NCBI GenBank assembly: GCA_009780445.1
Contig: WRAA01000027.1
Location: forward strand, 1-13,415
Length of the DNA: 13,415 nt
Reading direction: 5' to 3'
DNA from: Defluviitaleaceae bacterium
GTDB lineage: Bacteria; Bacillota; Clostridia; Lachnospirales; WRAA01
The position numbers were made by a program, and so were the translations under genes. Of this stretch, positions 5,198 to 13,279 are shown piece after piece (within the stretch, counting starts at the first letter, position 1; each line of letters begins with the position of its first letter). The notes beneath the pieces are model-generated. The model searched no databases. It saw nothing but the letters and a program-made list of their open reading frames with translations, and was not told the DNA's origin.

Positions 5198-7144
5198 GTG
5201 GACAAGGACAGATCCGCCATAACGCGGATGAAGGAGCTGGTGGACATCCTGGGTGCCGCCGGCAGGGCTTATTATCAGGACGACAGCTCGGTGATGACAG
5301 ATTACCAATACGACGCGCTGGCGCAGGAGCTTGCCGCGCTTGAAGCGCAGACGGGGGTGGTGCTGGCGGCCAGCCCAAGCGTTAACGTGGGCTACAGCGT
5401 GCAGAGTGCGCTGGAGAAGGTGCCGCACGACCAGCCCCTGCTGTCGCTGGACAAAACCAAGGACGTGGGCAGGCTCGCGGCCTTCATGGGTGCGCACAAG
5501 TGCTTGCTGTCGTGGAAGCTGGACGGGCTGACCGTTGTGGCCAACTATGTTGGCGGCGAGCCGGTTATGGCCTTAACACGCGGCAACGGCCTTGTGGGCG
5601 AGAACATCACCCACAACGCCCTGGTGTTCCGCAACATACCGCGCAGGATATCCAACACGGCTCCCCTTAGCATACGCGGCGAGGCCGTGATCACCTTCGC
5701 CGACTTCGAGCGCGTAAACCGCGGGCAGGACGACGCAGACAAGTACAAGAACCCGCGCAACCTCACAAGCGGCAGTGTGCGCCAGCTTAACAGCGAAATC
5801 GCCGCGCGAAGGGGCATCATGTTCTATGCCTTCGCGCTAACAGGCGGCGGGCTTGAGACGGATTCAAAGGAGGAGCAGCTCAAGCTTCTGGAGACGCTGG
5901 GCTTCGACGTCACGCCCTATGCCGTGGTGTCTGCCGATACTGTCGAAGACGCTGTGGAAGAGTTCCGGCAAGCCGCGGGCGGCCTGCCCTACGCCACCGA
6001 CGGCCTTGTGGCCACCTACGACAGCATCGCGTTTTCCCGCTCACTCGGCCAAACCTCCAAGTTCCCCCACGATTCCATAGCCTTCAAGTGGGCGGACGAA
6101 GCCGCGCAGACTACGCTTACCGAGGTGTCGTGGGGTACGTCGCGCACGGGGCTGATAAACCCTGTGGCCGTATTCGAGCCGGTGGAGCTTGAAGGTTCCA
6201 CCGTGCGCCAGGCAAGCCTGCACAACATCAGCATCATCGAAGCTCTGGAGCTTGGTTTGGGCGACACGATCACGGTGTACAAGGCAAACATGATCATCCC
6301 CCAGGTGGGCGACAACCTGACGAGATCCGGCGGGCTGCCCATTCCCGCAAGCTGCCCCGTGTGCGAAACCGCCGCACAGATCCGGGACGAACACGGCATC
6401 AAGACACTGTTCTGCCCGAACCTCGACTGCCGTTCGCGGCTTGTCCGCGCTCTTGCGCACTATGTCTCGCGGGACGCGGCAAACATCGAGGGGCTGTCGG
6501 AGGCGAGTATCGAGAAGTTCGTGGAAGCCGGCTTCCTGCAAAGCTACGCCGACATCTACCGGCTGAAGGACTTCGAGGCGCAGATCACCGCCATGGACGG
6601 CTTCGGCAAGAAGTCCTTCGACAAGCTGGCCGCCTCCGTGGAGAAATCCCGGACGATGGAGCTTGCAAGCTTCATCAACGCCCTTGGCATCCCGCAGATT
6701 GGCGCGGAGAACGCGAAACAGCTGGCCGCCAACCTTGGCACGCCGCAGGCCATCGTCTCCGCAACTGCCGAGGAACTCGTCAGCATTCCGGGCTTCGGCG
6801 AGAAAATCGCGTTGTCCGTAACCGCCTACTTCGCGGATCCGCTTAATTTAGAGCTGCTGCACCAAACCCTGCCCCTGCTGAACCTAACCGAGCCGGTGCA
6901 GCCGCCCGCGGACGGCAAGTACTCCGGCCTAAACTTCGTGATAACGGGCAGCATCAACAACTACGCGAACCGCAAGCAGCTGCAAGCTCACATCGAGGCG
7001 CACGGAGGAAGGGTGGCCTCCGCCGTAAGCAAGGCCACCACACACTTGATAAACAACGACAGCGCATCCGCGTCGGCAAAGAACAAGAAGGCGCGGGAAC
7101 TGGGCGTAAGCGTCATCACCGAAGCTGAATTCGAGTTACTCTAA
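5198..7144 (+). CDS. ligA: NAD-dependent DNA ligase, variant class
   Basis: 648 residues, slightly shorter than the common 665-675. It seals nicks in DNA using NAD. Domains: N-terminal Ia (about 10-50, with YYQDD...MTDYQYD), adenylation domain with KLDG (catalytic Lys107) and TRGNG-type motif, OB fold (about 305-375, SRTGLINPVAVFEPV), zinc finger (Cys386, Cys389, Cys406, Cys411), helix-hairpin-helix repeats (about 430-545) and a C-terminal BRCT domain (about 572-648). The motif called DGVVIK in classical LigA reads DGLVATY, so its usual lysine is missing, while the later AFK lysine remains. From memory, a class of clostridial LigA paralogues shares this wording. The GTG start at 5198 has ACGGAG 7 nt upstream; an ATG at 5108 would add 30 unlike residues. 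It ends within 4 nt of overlap with the converging SpoIID-like gene. Confidence 0.95.
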   Translation: MDKDRSAITRMKELVDILGAAGRAYYQDDSSVMTDYQYDALAQELAALEAQTGVVLAASPSVNVGYSVQSALEKVPHDQPLLSLDKTKDVGRLAAFMGAHKCLLSWKLDGLTVVANYVGGEPVMALTRGNGLVGENITHNALVFRNIPRRISNTAPLSIRGEAVITFADFERVNRGQDDADKYKNPRNLTSGSVRQLNSEIAARRGIMFYAFALTGGGLETDSKEEQLKLLETLGFDVTPYAVVSADTVEDAVEEFRQAAGGLPYATDGLVATYDSIAFSRSLGQTSKFPHDSIAFKWADEAAQTTLTEVSWGTSRTGLINPVAVFEPVELEGSTVRQASLHNISIIEALELGLGDTITVYKANMIIPQVGDNLTRSGGLPIPASCPVCETAAQIRDEHGIKTLFCPNLDCRSRLVRALAHYVSRDAANIEGLSEASIEKFVEAGFLQSYADIYRLKDFEAQITAMDGFGKKSFDKLAASVEKSRTMELASFINALGIPQIGAENAKQLAANLGTPQAIVSATAEELVSIPGFGEKIALSVTAYFADPLNLELLHQTLPLLNLTEPVQPPADGKYSGLNFVITGSINNYANRKQLQAHIEAHGGRVASAVSKATTHLINNDSASASAKNKKARELGVSVITEAEFELL

Positions 7145-9582
7145 CGAGTTTCCAGCGCGGCACCCATGTAGAAGTGCCGGAGTATGTCGGCGAAACCCGC
7201 GCCGGCTTCCGTCATGCCACGCACCCCGGCATGGCTCATGCCCGCGCCGTGGCCGGATCCGCCGCCGTAGAAGCGCACGCTGGCCAGGCTTCCGTCGTCC
7301 CGCGTCATTCGCATGATCGAGTAGAACGCGCTGGGCATCATGCCGTGGTTCACGGCTGTGGAGCCGTCGCGGCGGTGTACGATTATGTCGCGCCCGCCCG
7401 GCAGGAACGGGCGTGCCTGGATGAGGCTGCGGATATTAAATTCCGTCTGCACAAGGATGGTGGCGCGGCTGCCCTCTAAGCGCATTTCCATGATGTTGCC
7501 GCCTTCGCCGCGCTGTGTCACCTCCAGGTTTACGAGGTCGCCGATGCTCTCGATGGGCGCGGAGGCGAAGCTGCCGTCCGGCCGGAGAGTTCGTATCAGC
7601 GCGGGGTTTGCGTTGTACCGCGCGGCAAGGTTGGCGTTAACCGACGCGGCGATCTCCTGCGCCGTCAGCTCTGTGTTCCAGCGGAACCAAGGGTGGTGCA
7701 TGTCCAGCGCGCGCACGCCCATGTCTTGGAAGAAGGCGCGGGCGTTCTCTTCGACGCGCATGTCGATGGGCGGCCCGTCGTGCTGGCGCACAGAACGAAG
7801 ATACGACGGCGTGTGCGAAGGAAACTCCGTGCCGCGCGCCCACACCTCCCCGCTGTTGGCCGTATGCCCGCTGGAAACGGAGAAGTAGTTGGCCGAAACC
7901 GGCCTGTCGTCATACACAAGGAACATGCCGCTCGTTGCGTTCACAGCCGCTATGGAGAGCGGCGTTTTTGCGATGTTGTTGTAAACCTGACTGTTCACCG
8001 AATCGCAGACGTTCGCGCCGATTGCGGCGAAGCGGTTTGCGAAGAGCTGGTTGTACGCGTAGCTCCGCGCGGTGATGGCCTGCACCTTGGCGGCTTGTTC
8101 GCCGAAGTATGTGGGCATCTCCGACGGCACCACGCCCCAGAGATACTCGTCCATGCCAAGCTCGTTAATCACGTGGAAGCCGCCCTCCGTCCGCGCCACT
8201 TCGAGAACACCCAAGAAGCTCGGGTGTACGCCGCCGTGGCGTGTGACGGACATTATCTGCAACATGCCGCCGGGCGCGTTCGGCCGTATGAACAGCCTGT
8301 CCGTATCGTCGAACATGTCCGCGCTGATGCTGAACTGCTCGTATGCCGCAAAGCTGCGCGTGCCGCGTCCGCCGTCCAGAGTTGCCCCGGACGCGGAGCG
8401 CAAACTCACACCGGAGTGTACCGCGCCGCCAAAGCCGCTGGTGCTGATGGCCACGCGGACGCTCTCTCCGCTTGGCCAATCGCGGATGTGCGCCGCCGCA
8501 AGGGTTCCGTCGCCGTCCACATAGAAGTCCGCCTGATCCATGCCCACGTGCAGCTGTGACAGGCTCACGGCCTCCGGTGTGCCGTCGGCCGTTGAAATCA
8601 CCACGGGTTCGCCGCTGATGGTGATGTTGCCGTGTCCGGGAAGCTCCAGCACGTTGCCCGTCCTTCGCAGGATCCTCCCGCTAAGACGCTGCCCGGGTGA
8701 TTCCGCCCGCCAAACCCGCCCGCCGCGCAGGGTGATGTGCGCAAGGCCGCCTTCGGCCACGCCGCCGTCCACCTGCGCCGAAGTCTCGATCTCATAGCTG
8801 TGCGCCGCTCCGCCTATATATGCCGTAAGGATAGTACTTCCAAAATTTACCATATATGCAAATTGCAGCACAGGTTCGCGCGTTGCCACTTCCAGCACTG
8901 CCAAGAGCTCGTCCGCCGCGACCAGTACGGATATCTGCGAATGTATGTACGCGCCAAGATCCAGCCCGGCGTGGCTGAAACGCCCGGCGTCCGTGAGGCT
9001 CTCCCACTGCGTAAGGCGCGGGTCGCTCTGCCATGTGGCCAGCACGACCACGCTATCGCGCGTGATGCCGAATGTGTCCTGCCTGCGCTGGATCCCCTGG
9101 GCGATAAACCGGCCGTAGAGGTCACTCCACAGCGCGTAGGACACGGGCAGATCGCGGTTGCTGTCGTCCACCCGGAAGCGGATGTTGTTGGCCGCGTCCA
9201 CCGCGTCCAGCAGCTCCTGCGCCTCCCCCAGCGTCAGATAATCACCCGGGCGAAACGCCGCCGCGTCCGAAACATCATAACCCGCGTGGCGCAAGGCGTT
9301 CACATACTTGCCGTACCAATTGTCCCCCGCCTCGCCCGACAGCACGTTCGGCAGCGCCTCCAGCTCGTCCGGCTCGAAGCTTGCCCGCGCAAGCATCCTG
9401 GCCGCAAGCGCGCGCCGCACCGCCAGGCCGTCCCCGTGCGCCGATTCGCCGCCGTCCCCGCCAAACGGCGCGAACACCTCAAGCGTTTGAACATCCTCAA
9501 CATGCGGCAGCCCATCAGGCTCCGCCGCCGAACACCCCGCCGCCACCATCACCATCAACATCAACGCAACAAGCTTGGCCAC
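7141..9582 (-). CDS. Large SpoIID/LytB-domain lipoprotein (putative peptidoglycan lytic transglycosylase)
   Basis: 813 residues, more than twice the usual length of SpoIID. An N-terminal signal peptide ends in a lipobox (VAAGC, Cys17), so the protein should be anchored on the outer face of the membrane. The SpoIID/LytB domain covers about 455-810: PSEMP with Glu488, the counterpart of the catalytic glutamate of SpoIID, QAITARSYA, SSGHTANSGEVW, and the C-terminal GHGAGMSHAGVRGM (777-790). The family motif CDxxxCQVY reads CDSVNSQVY, so the second cysteine, a zinc ligand in some SpoIIDs, is serine. Residues 20-455 are unrecognised; about 108-130 looks faintly like one S-layer-homology repeat. 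SpoIID thins septal peptidoglycan during engulfment; a related role is inferred. The GTG start has GAGGAGG 7 nt upstream. Confidence 0.88.
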   Translation of the reverse strand: MAKLVALMLMVMVAAGCSAAEPDGLPHVEDVQTLEVFAPFGGDGGESAHGDGLAVRRALAARMLARASFEPDELEALPNVLSGEAGDNWYGKYVNALRHAGYDVSDAAAFRPGDYLTLGEAQELLDAVDAANNIRFRVDDSNRDLPVSYALWSDLYGRFIAQGIQRRQDTFGITRDSVVVLATWQSDPRLTQWESLTDAGRFSHAGLDLGAYIHSQISVLVAADELLAVLEVATREPVLQFAYMVNFGSTILTAYIGGAAHSYEIETSAQVDGGVAEGGLAHITLRGGRVWRAESPGQRLSGRILRRTGNVLELPGHGNITISGEPVVISTADGTPEAVSLSQLHVGMDQADFYVDGDGTLAAAHIRDWPSGESVRVAISTSGFGGAVHSGVSLRSASGATLDGGRGTRSFAAYEQFSISADMFDDTDRLFIRPNAPGGMLQIMSVTRHGGVHPSFLGVLEVARTEGGFHVINELGMDEYLWGVVPSEMPTYFGEQAAKVQAITARSYAYNQLFANRFAAIGANVCDSVNSQVYNNIAKTPLSIAAVNATSGMFLVYDDRPVSANYFSVSSGHTANSGEVWARGTEFPSHTPSYLRSVRQHDGPPIDMRVEENARAFFQDMGVRALDMHHPWFRWNTELTAQEIAASVNANLAARYNANPALIRTLRPDGSFASAPIESIGDLVNLEVTQRGEGGNIMEMRLEGSRATILVQTEFNIRSLIQARPFLPGGRDIIVHRRDGSTAVNHGMMPSAFYSIMRMTRDDGSLASVRFYGGGSGHGAGMSHAGVRGMTEAGAGFADILRHFYMGAALETR

Positions 9583-9600
9583 ACAGACCCCTCCTCATAT

Positions 9601-9641
9601 GTTCTACAACCAAGCTATGCACCGTTATGCCTATGTAGAAC
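9601..9641. repeat. 8-bp inverted repeat between the coiled-coil gene and the SpoIID-like gene
   Basis: GTTCTACA (9601-9608) and TGTAGAAC (9634-9641) are exact complements separated by 25 nt. The site lies in the 76-nt gap between the two minus-strand genes, about 19 nt upstream of the GTG start of the SpoIID-like gene. It could be an operator or a weak RNA stem; no T-run marks it as a terminator, and I could not find a convincing SigA or SigE promoter in the gap. Confidence 0.5.
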
Positions 9642-9658
9642 TATCAGTACCGCGGAGC

Positions 9659-10486
9659 CTAAATCTCAATGTCAATAACAGCCCTCTCGTCCGCGTCCTC
9701 GTCATCTTCGTGTTGGCGGCGATACTTCGGCAGTTGGCTTTCTTGCAGCTTGGCAGCTTCGTTGTAGATGCCGGTGACGGTGTGGAGGACGGCGGCGTTT
9801 GTCCGGGCTATGCCGGTGGTCAGCTTGTTTAGCTGTTGGTTTCTGTAGTCCGTTGGGTCGCCGTAGCCGTCCTGTATTGATTCCGCAAGCAATACGCCAT
9901 CCGGGCCGGTGCCTCGCATTACGTAGTTGCTGTTCTCGCTTTCCATAGCCTGCCTTATCTGCACGGAACTCCGGGACAGCGCGGCGCGGGTCTGCCGCAA
10001 GACGTTCAGCTTGTCCTTGCCAACGGCTATCTGTGTCAGGCTTATTACGGTTTCGCGCTCCCTTGCCTCTTCCTCCTCCTGCGGGTCGGAGTGGACAGCG
10101 TTTTGTTCGGGCAAGTTTTCGCGCACCTGTGTGCCTTCTTCGAGCAGTTCCTTCTGACGCTGCATCTCGCGTTCGGCCGCCATAAGCTCCCTCTCCGCGC
10201 GGTTGTCGAAAATCCGCTTGATCCGGTCCGTCAGGCTCTCCACCATAACCTTCTTAACGTCGTCCTCCATGTCAGAATTGTTGACCTTCTGTATACGCTC
10301 CTGCAACATGCCGATCTGCTCGTACTCCCTCGCGCGAATCTGCATCTCGCGCTTCTTCTCCTGCACGCGCTCCTGCACAATGCTGTCGCGGCGCGAAACA
10401 TTCCTGCCGGAACGCCCGGACCCGCCCAACGCCCGTTTACCCAACACGCCGGCGCCAATTGCCACATTTGACGATGAAATATTCAC
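9659..10486 (-). CDS. Unrecognised charged coiled-coil protein
   Basis: 275 residues, no family recognised. A small Gly/Ser-rich N-terminus (1-30) is followed by strongly charged helical stretches that look like coiled coil (about 33-120), rich in Glu, Arg, Lys and Gln. A Glu-rich linker follows (about 135-146). A second mostly helical region (about 147-255) contains the less repetitive MRGTGPDGVLLAESIQDGYGD. The tail is acidic. No signal peptide or membrane segment is visible, so it is probably cytoplasmic and may be structural or a partner protein. The GTG start has AAGGTGG about 6 nt upstream. It lies 25 nt after fetB, so it is probably the last or next-to-last gene of that operon. No function is proposed. 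Confidence 0.8.
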   Translation of the reverse strand: MNISSSNVAIGAGVLGKRALGGSGRSGRNVSRRDSIVQERVQEKKREMQIRAREYEQIGMLQERIQKVNNSDMEDDVKKVMVESLTDRIKRIFDNRAERELMAAEREMQRQKELLEEGTQVRENLPEQNAVHSDPQEEEEARERETVISLTQIAVGKDKLNVLRQTRAALSRSSVQIRQAMESENSNYVMRGTGPDGVLLAESIQDGYGDPTDYRNQQLNKLTTGIARTNAAVLHTVTGIYNEAAKLQESQLPKYRRQHEDDEDADERAVIDIEI

Positions 10487-10511
10487 GATACACCACCTTA
10501 TGTAAGTTATA

Positions 10512-11285
10512 CTAAATACACATCTGCTGCCGGCTGTTGTAGAGCGTGCGATAGCCGAAGAAGAGCGAGAAAAACACAGCCAGACAGGTGACGGCGCAGA
10601 TCGCGATTATGATGGCGATCTGGTACATGATGGCCGTCATGGGCAGGGTGCCGGAGAGGATCTGGCCGGTCATCATGCCTGGCAGGGAGATGATGCCCAT
10701 GCCGATCATGGAGTTGAGAGTGGGCAGCAGGGCGGTTTCCAGAGCTTGGTTCACGAAGGGCAGGAGGATCTTCTGCGGGGTCGCGCCGATGTTCTGCAAG
10801 TTCTCGATGAGGACGCGCTGGGTGCGGATGTTTTCGTTGAACACGCGCAGGCCAAGGCCCACGCCCGTCATGGCGTTGCCGATGATCATGCCGCTGATGG
10901 GGATGGTGTACTGCGGGTTGAACAGGCTTACGCCCACCACGGCAAGGATGAAGAATGCCACGATGGTCAGCCCCGTGCCGGCCAGGGACGCGGCCACAAT
11001 GATCTTGAACCGCTTGTTAATGCCCTTGTTGCGCGAAAGCACGGTATATACGGCGAAGCACGTCATCAGCGCGAGATAGGCCACGGTAAACAGCGGGTGG
11101 GGATTCTGCAGTATGTATGTCAGCACCAGCCCCGCCAGGGCGAGCTGCACGGTCATGCGCAGGCTGGCCGTGAAGAGCAGCTTGGTCCGGTTGATGCGGC
11201 ACTTCTTCATGATGAGCAATACAATTATCAGCAGGAGGTAGATCAGCCCAAACTGCCATATGTTCATGGCGACAACTTCGTTCAT
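10512..11285 (-). CDS. fetB: FetB/UPF0014-family ABC transporter permease (putative metal export)
   Basis: 257 residues, the normal length for the family. Six or seven membrane segments are visible, starting at about 9-26, 38-58 and 64-81. Family motifs include TASLRMTVQLALAGLVL (about 39-55), IPISGMIIGNAMTGVGLGL (about 128-146), ENLQNIGATP (coupling region, about 161-170) and SLPGMMTGQILSG (about 200-212). In Escherichia coli, FetAB exports iron and relieves oxidative stress; the substrate here is inferred only from the family. The ATG overlaps the fetA stop codon by 4 nt (ATGA) and has GGGAGGG 6 nt upstream; a second ATG six codons later is less likely. A much longer frame that runs upstream is an out-of-frame extension over fetA. 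Confidence 0.92.
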   Translation of the reverse strand: MNEVVAMNIWQFGLIYLLLIIVLLIMKKCRINRTKLLFTASLRMTVQLALAGLVLTYILQNPHPLFTVAYLALMTCFAVYTVLSRNKGINKRFKIIVAASLAGTGLTIVAFFILAVVGVSLFNPQYTIPISGMIIGNAMTGVGLGLRVFNENIRTQRVLIENLQNIGATPQKILLPFVNQALETALLPTLNSMIGMGIISLPGMMTGQILSGTLPMTAIMYQIAIIIAICAVTCLAVFFSLFFGYRTLYNSRQQMCI

Positions 11286-11947
11286 GCCTGTGCCCTCCCG
11301 GCTGTAATGGTTTGTAAACAAACCCCTAGGGTGATGATATCGTCGGCATAAGCCTGCACCAAGGCCGCGTTGTGCGAAACGACGATCAGCGTTATCCCGT
11401 GTTCGGCGCAGAAAATCTTGATGTTCGACAGCATCTTGTTTGCGGTTGTGTCGTCCAGCGCGCTTGTGGGTTCGTCCATCATCAGCACCTTGGGGCGCAA
11501 TGACAGGCAGATGGCCGTGAACACGCGCTGGCGTTCGCCCCCGGACATTGTGTGGCAGGGCGTGTTGCCCGGCATGTCGAAGGCGCAGACCCCTAGGTAT
11601 GGGCGGATCTGCTCCGGCGTGGGCGCGGGCAGGTCGCGGTAGCCGTAGTACTTGGCGAAGTTCTCGTCCACATCTGTGTCGAACAGGTAGGACGCTTGCG
11701 AACACAGCAGAACCTCGCGGCGCAAGCCCACGGGGTCATAGTCCGCGACGGGCTTGCCCCTGTACGTAATCTCACCCGCATCGGGAGAGGTCACGCCGCT
11801 TATCAGCCGCAGCAAGCTGCTCTTGCCGCACCCGCTCTCGCCTGATATGAAGGTGGCGCGCCCCTCCTCTATGTCAATATCCGGATACTGCACAATACCC
11901 TTGAAGCAAACATTCCTCGCGGAGAACAGCGGCATCTGTAAATTCAT
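11282..11947 (-). CDS. fetA: FetA-like ABC transporter ATP-binding protein
   Basis: 221 residues, a single ABC domain. Walker A is GESGCGKSS (36-44), the Q-loop has Gln84, the signature is SGGE (135-138), Walker B is KVLMMDEP (153-160) and the switch histidine is His192. All catalytic residues are present. It pairs with the overlapping FetB permease to form a putative metal exporter of the E. coli FetAB kind. The start is uncertain: GAAGGG touches the ATG at 11945-11947, which is too close, while the ATG at 11933-11935 is 12 nt away from it, a little far. The second choice would remove four residues. It begins 24 nt after the upstream ATPase gene, so the same transcript is likely. Confidence 0.9.
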   Translation of the reverse strand: MNLQMPLFSARNVCFKGIVQYPDIDIEEGRATFISGESGCGKSSLLRLISGVTSPDAGEITYRGKPVADYDPVGLRREVLLCSQASYLFDTDVDENFAKYYGYRDLPAPTPEQIRPYLGVCAFDMPGNTPCHTMSGGERQRVFTAICLSLRPKVLMMDEPTSALDDTTANKMLSNIKIFCAEHGITLIVVSHNAALVQAYADDIITLGVCLQTITAGRAQA

Positions 11948-11971
11948 CCCTTCGCATATGGTTTACGGATA

Positions 11972-13033
11972 TCATATACCTTTGCGGGCGAATTGTAAAG
12001 GGAATATCTCGGCGTAGAGCGCGTCCAGCTTCTTGAAGTCCATCGCCTCGGCGTATATCGCCTCGATCTCGGCGTGGACGGCCTTGGAGGCACTCATTTG
12101 CGCAGAAGTTTCGCGTACCATGCCCTGCATGGCGGGCAGATTGGGCTGTGTGCGGATCCGCGCCGGCAGACCTATACAGCTTCGCATGTCGATGACGCTG
12201 TCCGGCTGCAGCCCGTGGTCGATCAGCCCGTCGAGCCTCACAAACACCGTGTCGGACACACGCAGGCACTCGTGCCTGTCCGGCGCGGCTGGGTTGCGGA
12301 AGCTTTCGGTGTCCAGCCCCCGCGCGTTTGCCGCAAGCTGCAAGCGTGCCAACAGCTCGGCCGTGCCGGCTCCGAACTCGGAGACAATGCCGTGGACTGT
12401 GTTTCCCGCGAAGCATCTGCCCGCGAAGCTCACCGGCCCCTCGGGCGTGACCGCGCTTACGAACAGCTTGCGATCCGAACCTTCGCGCCCGGCGGCTGTT
12501 CCCGCGGCCACACGCTCCGTCCACTTGCCCAGCAAGGCCTCCAACTCCGCACGCTTCAGCCCCGCCTCGAAAAAAGCCTCTTCCGACGCGACAACGCAGC
12601 CAAGCGCGGCAAAACAGCCCGCCGCCCTTGCGTTTTGCAGCTTCTTCTCCTGCGCCAGCTCTGCGAGAACATGCTTCCGCGCGGCGACCTTCTCCACGTC
12701 CAGGAACTGTGCAAAGTCGATGATGCGGTCCACGCCGCCAGGTAAAAACGGATCCCGCGAGTGCGGCGCGGTTGCGTCCATCACGCACAGCCCAAGCTCG
12801 GCGCAGGCCACCGCGTCAAGGCTTGCCGGGTCGTTCGAGCAATGGAACATCTCCACATCAAACCCGGCCGCCTCCAGGTCCGCGGCCACCCTCTTCATAA
12901 ACGTACTCTTGCCGGAACCGGACGAACCCTTGATGTAGTATCGCGCCTTCGCCCTCTCCGGCGGCAAAATGCTGTCGAAAAAATCTATGAACCCCACGGG
13001 GCTTAGCGCGCCCGCAAACATATGCCGTACCAT
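11972..13033 (-). CDS. PRK06851-like tandem P-loop ATPase with degenerate second site
   Basis: 353 residues, like the Firmicute family labelled PRK06851, whose function is not known to me. The first half has GSSGSGKST (Walker A, 36-44), FHCSNDPASLDAV (63-75) and a GLCVMDATAPH segment (81-91) typical of the family. The second half repeats the layout: KLFVSAVTPEGPV (189-201) mirrors RHMFAGALSPVGFI (3-16), but the expected second P-loop reads SEFGAGTAEL (218-227), with the catalytic lysine lost. So one active nucleotide site is expected. I chose the ATG at 13031-13033, which has GAAGGG 9 nt upstream; a GTG at 13057 and an ATG at 13042 are alternatives. It is the first gene of the run that includes fetAB. 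Repeat copy B begins 27 nt upstream of its ATG. Confidence 0.85.
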   Translation of the reverse strand: MVRHMFAGALSPVGFIDFFDSILPPERAKARYYIKGSSGSGKSTFMKRVAADLEAAGFDVEMFHCSNDPASLDAVACAELGLCVMDATAPHSRDPFLPGGVDRIIDFAQFLDVEKVAARKHVLAELAQEKKLQNARAAGCFAALGCVVASEEAFFEAGLKRAELEALLGKWTERVAAGTAAGREGSDRKLFVSAVTPEGPVSFAGRCFAGNTVHGIVSEFGAGTAELLARLQLAANARGLDTESFRNPAAPDRHECLRVSDTVFVRLDGLIDHGLQPDSVIDMRSCIGLPARIRTQPNLPAMQGMVRETSAQMSASKAVHAEIEAIYAEAMDFKKLDALYAEIFPLQFARKGI

Positions 13034-13060
13034 GTTACACATCCCTTCGGAAACCACATT

Positions 13061-13217
13061 AGACCTCTTTCGAAACCGGCAAATGCCGGATTTGCGCGGC
13101 AGTTTTTCGCAAGGCTAGGAGCTGACGACGCCGCGAACCCACAGGGTTCGCAAGAAGGAATCGACGACGCATTGCGGAAAACTGACCGCAAAGATGGCGT
13201 TTGACAGTTTCGAAAGA
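13061..13217. repeat. Foldback repeat of the same family (copy B)
   Basis: The left terminus AGACCTCTTTCGAAAC (13061-13076) is the same as in copy A. The right terminus GTTTCGAAAGA (13207-13217) pairs with 11 nt of it and then departs from copy A. Internal shared blocks include the apical hairpin GCGAACCC-ACA-GGGTTCGC (13133-13151), ACTGACCGCAAAGATGG and AGCTGACG. An extra small palindrome, CCGGCAAATGCCGG (13076-13089), is unique to this copy. Both complete copies are preceded by ATT. Its left end lies 27 nt upstream of the PRK06851-like ATG. Confidence 0.9.
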
Positions 13218-13279
13218 CATGGCAAACGCATGAAGAAATATATCAGATAACAATGCAAACTGCCACACCGCGGAAGGGT

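Noticed and set aside
11286..11705. Upstream extension of the fetB reading frame
   Set aside because: It overlaps fetA out of frame and has no membrane character; the ATGA coupling and ribosome binding site support the start at 11285.
11874..12788. 304-codon minus-strand frame within the PRK06851-like gene
   Set aside because: Gly/Arg/Ala-rich shadow frame; the other frame has a P-loop and family motifs.
13201..13244. Plus-strand promoter starting with TTGACA at 13201
   Set aside because: No -10 box at 16-18 nt; the nearest TATATC lies about 32 nt away, and no gene follows within the window.
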